A stretch of DNA of 64,000 bases from Ectothiorhodospira marina. GTDB taxonomy: Bacteria > Pseudomonadota > Gammaproteobacteria > Ectothiorhodospirales > Ectothiorhodospiraceae. The position numbers were made by a program, and so were the translations under genes. The notes under the pieces were generated by a model that was not told the origin of the DNA, did no database searches, and worked only from the letters and a program-made list of their open reading frames with translations. The stretch covers positions 1-64,000 of the forward strand of contig NZ_FOAA01000018.1 in assembly GCF_900109495.1 (NCBI RefSeq), read 5' to 3'. Shown one piece after another: positions 62,726 through 64,000 of this stretch (its first letter is position 1; each line of letters begins with the position of its first letter).

Positions 62726-64000
62726 AGCTGTTGATCGAACAGGGCCGGGTCATTGATCCACATCAGGGCCTGGATGACGTCGTGGATCTGTTCATCGAGA
62801 AAGAGCAGATCGTCGCACTGGGCGTCGCGCCGGAAGGCTTCACCCCCGACCGGCGCATCGACGCCAGGGGCCGCTGGGTGCTGCCCGGGCTCGTGGACCT
62901 GGCGGCGCGCCTGCGCGAACCGGGTTTCGAGAACAAGGCCACCATCGCCTCCGAGACCCGGGCCGCCGCCAGCGCCGGCATCACGACCCTCATCTGCCCC
63001 CCGGACACCGATCCACCGGTGGACTCGCCGGCCCAGATCGAGTTGATCCATCGCCGCGCCAAACAGGCCTGCGGCGTGCGCGTGCACCCCCTGGGGGCCC
63101 TCACGGAGGGCTTGCAGGGGGGGCAACTGGCAGAGATGGCCGCGCTGAAGCGGGCCGGCGCCCTGGGCGCCAGTCAGGGCCTCAAACCCCTCGACAGCCA
63201 TGTCCTGCTGCGCCGGGCCCTGGAATACGCCGCCAGCCACGAGATCACCGTGTTCCTGCATCCCATCGACCGGTCCCTGGCCGCCGGTGGCTGCGCCCAC
63301 GAGGGCTCCGTGGCCACCCGGCTGGGGCTCACGGGCATTCCCGAAGCGGCGGAAACAGCCAGCCTGGGCGTTATCCTGGCGCTGGTGGCCCAGACGGGCG
63401 CCCGCATTCATCTCTGTCGATTGTCCACGGCGCGGGGCGCGGCCCTGGTGGCTCGGGCACGGCAGGATGGTCTCCCGGTCACCGCCGATGTGTGCGCCCA
63501 TCAGTTATTCCTCACCGAAATGGATGTGGCAGACTTCAACAGCGTCTGCCATGTGGTGCCGCCACTACGCACAGCGCGTGACCGGGAGGGTCTGCGCCAG
63601 GCACTGACCGATGGCACCATCTCCGCCATCTGCTCGGACCATCAGCCCCACGAGGCGGATGCCAAACTGGCGCCCTTCCCGGCCACCCAGGCAGGCATGT
63701 CCACCCTCGAGACCCTGCTGCCACTGACCCTGAGACTGGCCGAGGAAGGCGTGCTGCCGCTGATGGAGGCCATCCGGCGGGTGACCACCACCCCCGCCAG
63801 TATCATGGGTCTGCCCACCGGCACCCTGGCCCCGGATGCACGGGCCGACATCACCCTGGTGGATCCAGCCAGGGTGTATAGCCCCAGCGCCGACAACTGG
63901 CTCAGCGCCGGTCGCAACAGCCCGTTCTTCGGCTGGGAATTCCAGGGCCGGGTCACCCATACCCTGGCCGCCGGCCGTGTCATCTTCGAGTCCCGAACGT
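62722..64000 (+). CDS. pyrC': Dihydroorotase-like ATCase partner PyrC' (3' end outside window)
   Basis: The first 426 residues of an amidohydrolase-fold protein; no stop lies inside the window. The dihydroorotase metal motif DxHxHLREP reads Asp59-Leu-Ala61-Ala-Arg63-LREP, so both metal-binding histidines are gone, and the HVSTAE region reads CRLSTARG. The later [15 protein letters not shown] and [13 protein letters not shown] remain. In Pseudomonas such inactive PyrC' subunits hold the class A ATCase dodecamer together. An active dihydroorotase should therefore be elsewhere. ATG 62722 overlaps pyrB as ATGA. Confidence 0.92.
   Translation, partial: MKLLIEQGRVIDPHQGLDDVVDLFIEKEQIVALGVAPEGFTPDRRIDARGRWVLPGLVDLAARLREPGFENKATIASETRAAASAGITTLICPPDTDPPVDSPAQIELIHRRAKQACGVRVHPLGALTEGLQGGQLAEMAALKRAGALGASQGLKPLDSHVLLRRALEYAASHEITVFLHPIDRSLAAGGCAHEGSVATRLGLTGIPEAAETASLGVILALVAQTGARIHLCRLSTARGAALVARARQDGLPVTADVCAHQLFLTEMDVADFNSVCHVVPPLRTARDREGLRQALTDGTISAICSDHQPHEADAKLAPFPATQAGMSTLETLLPLTLRLAEEGVLPLMEAIRRVTTTPASIMGLPTGTLAPDARADITLVDPARVYSPSADNWLSAGRNSPFFGWEFQGRVTHTLAAGRVIFESRT

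Overview
The window is gene-dense, GC-rich chromosomal DNA from a gammaproteobacterium. The strongest clue is gene order: pilG-pilH-pilI-pilJ-chpA-chpC stands divergent to gshB, followed by tonB-yqgE-ruvX-pyrR-pyrB-pyrC', the arrangement I know from Pseudomonas and relatives. Other clues are the Pseudomonas-type GTGGGAGCGG repeats, gatCAB beside mreBCD, the lipA-moeB pair and an octaheme tetrathionate-reductase-family cytochrome. Together these suggest a Chromatiales/Ectothiorhodospiraceae-like organism; that placement is inference. I saw no rRNA, tRNA, CRISPR array or prophage. The only transposon trace is the first 30 codons of an IS607-type recombinase at the left edge.

Layout. 0-2.3 kb: IS607 edge, a DUF218 envelope protein, a MoxR-like AAA protein with a decayed P-loop, and ibaG. 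2.3-8 kb: metY, two tandem cNMP-like/HDOD proteins, lipA, moeB. 8.2-14 kb: gatB-gatA-gatC (minus strand) divergent from mreB-mreC-mreD. 14-25 kb is the accessory heart of the window. It holds a CDP-alcohol phosphatidyltransferase, a Zn-type dehydrogenase, a divergent pterin-synthase homologue, a glycosyltransferase-methyltransferase fusion, a RibD-type reductase, an FkbM methyltransferase, opgH, opgG, and a membrane phospho-/sulfo-transferase of the alkaline phosphatase superfamily. 25-34.7 kb: chaN-like, rnd, slyD, a cold-shock gene, a sprT-like gene, uup, an ATPase of unknown role, metA and an MFS transporter. 34.8-39.7 kb: ilvL-ilvG-ilvM with a clear attenuator, tmcA and a second cold-shock gene. 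39.8-46.7 kb: a cytochrome b561 / octaheme cytochrome c module, a flippase-like protein with a GT2 enzyme, comM and rsmE. 46.7-56.1 kb: the Pil-Chp type IV pilus chemosensory operon. 56.3-64 kb: gshB-apbE-NusG_II-Gx transporter-tonB, then yqgE-ruvX-pyrR-pyrB-pyrC'.

How the genes work together. metA and metY could give homocysteine by direct sulfhydrylation. gatCAB supplies Gln-/Asn-tRNA. mreBCD controls cell shape. PilG/H/I/J/ChpA/ChpC form one signalling array for twitching motility. pyrB and the metal-ligand-less pyrC' should assemble a class A aspartate transcarbamoylase. Two groups look under-described. The first is the pterin-like/glycosyl/methyl/reductase/phospholipid group at 14.1-19.2 kb, embedded next to osmoregulated periplasmic glucan genes. 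The second is the apbE/NusG_II/Gx trio, tightly overlapped with gshB and tonB, which resembles parts of flavin-based electron-transfer loci.
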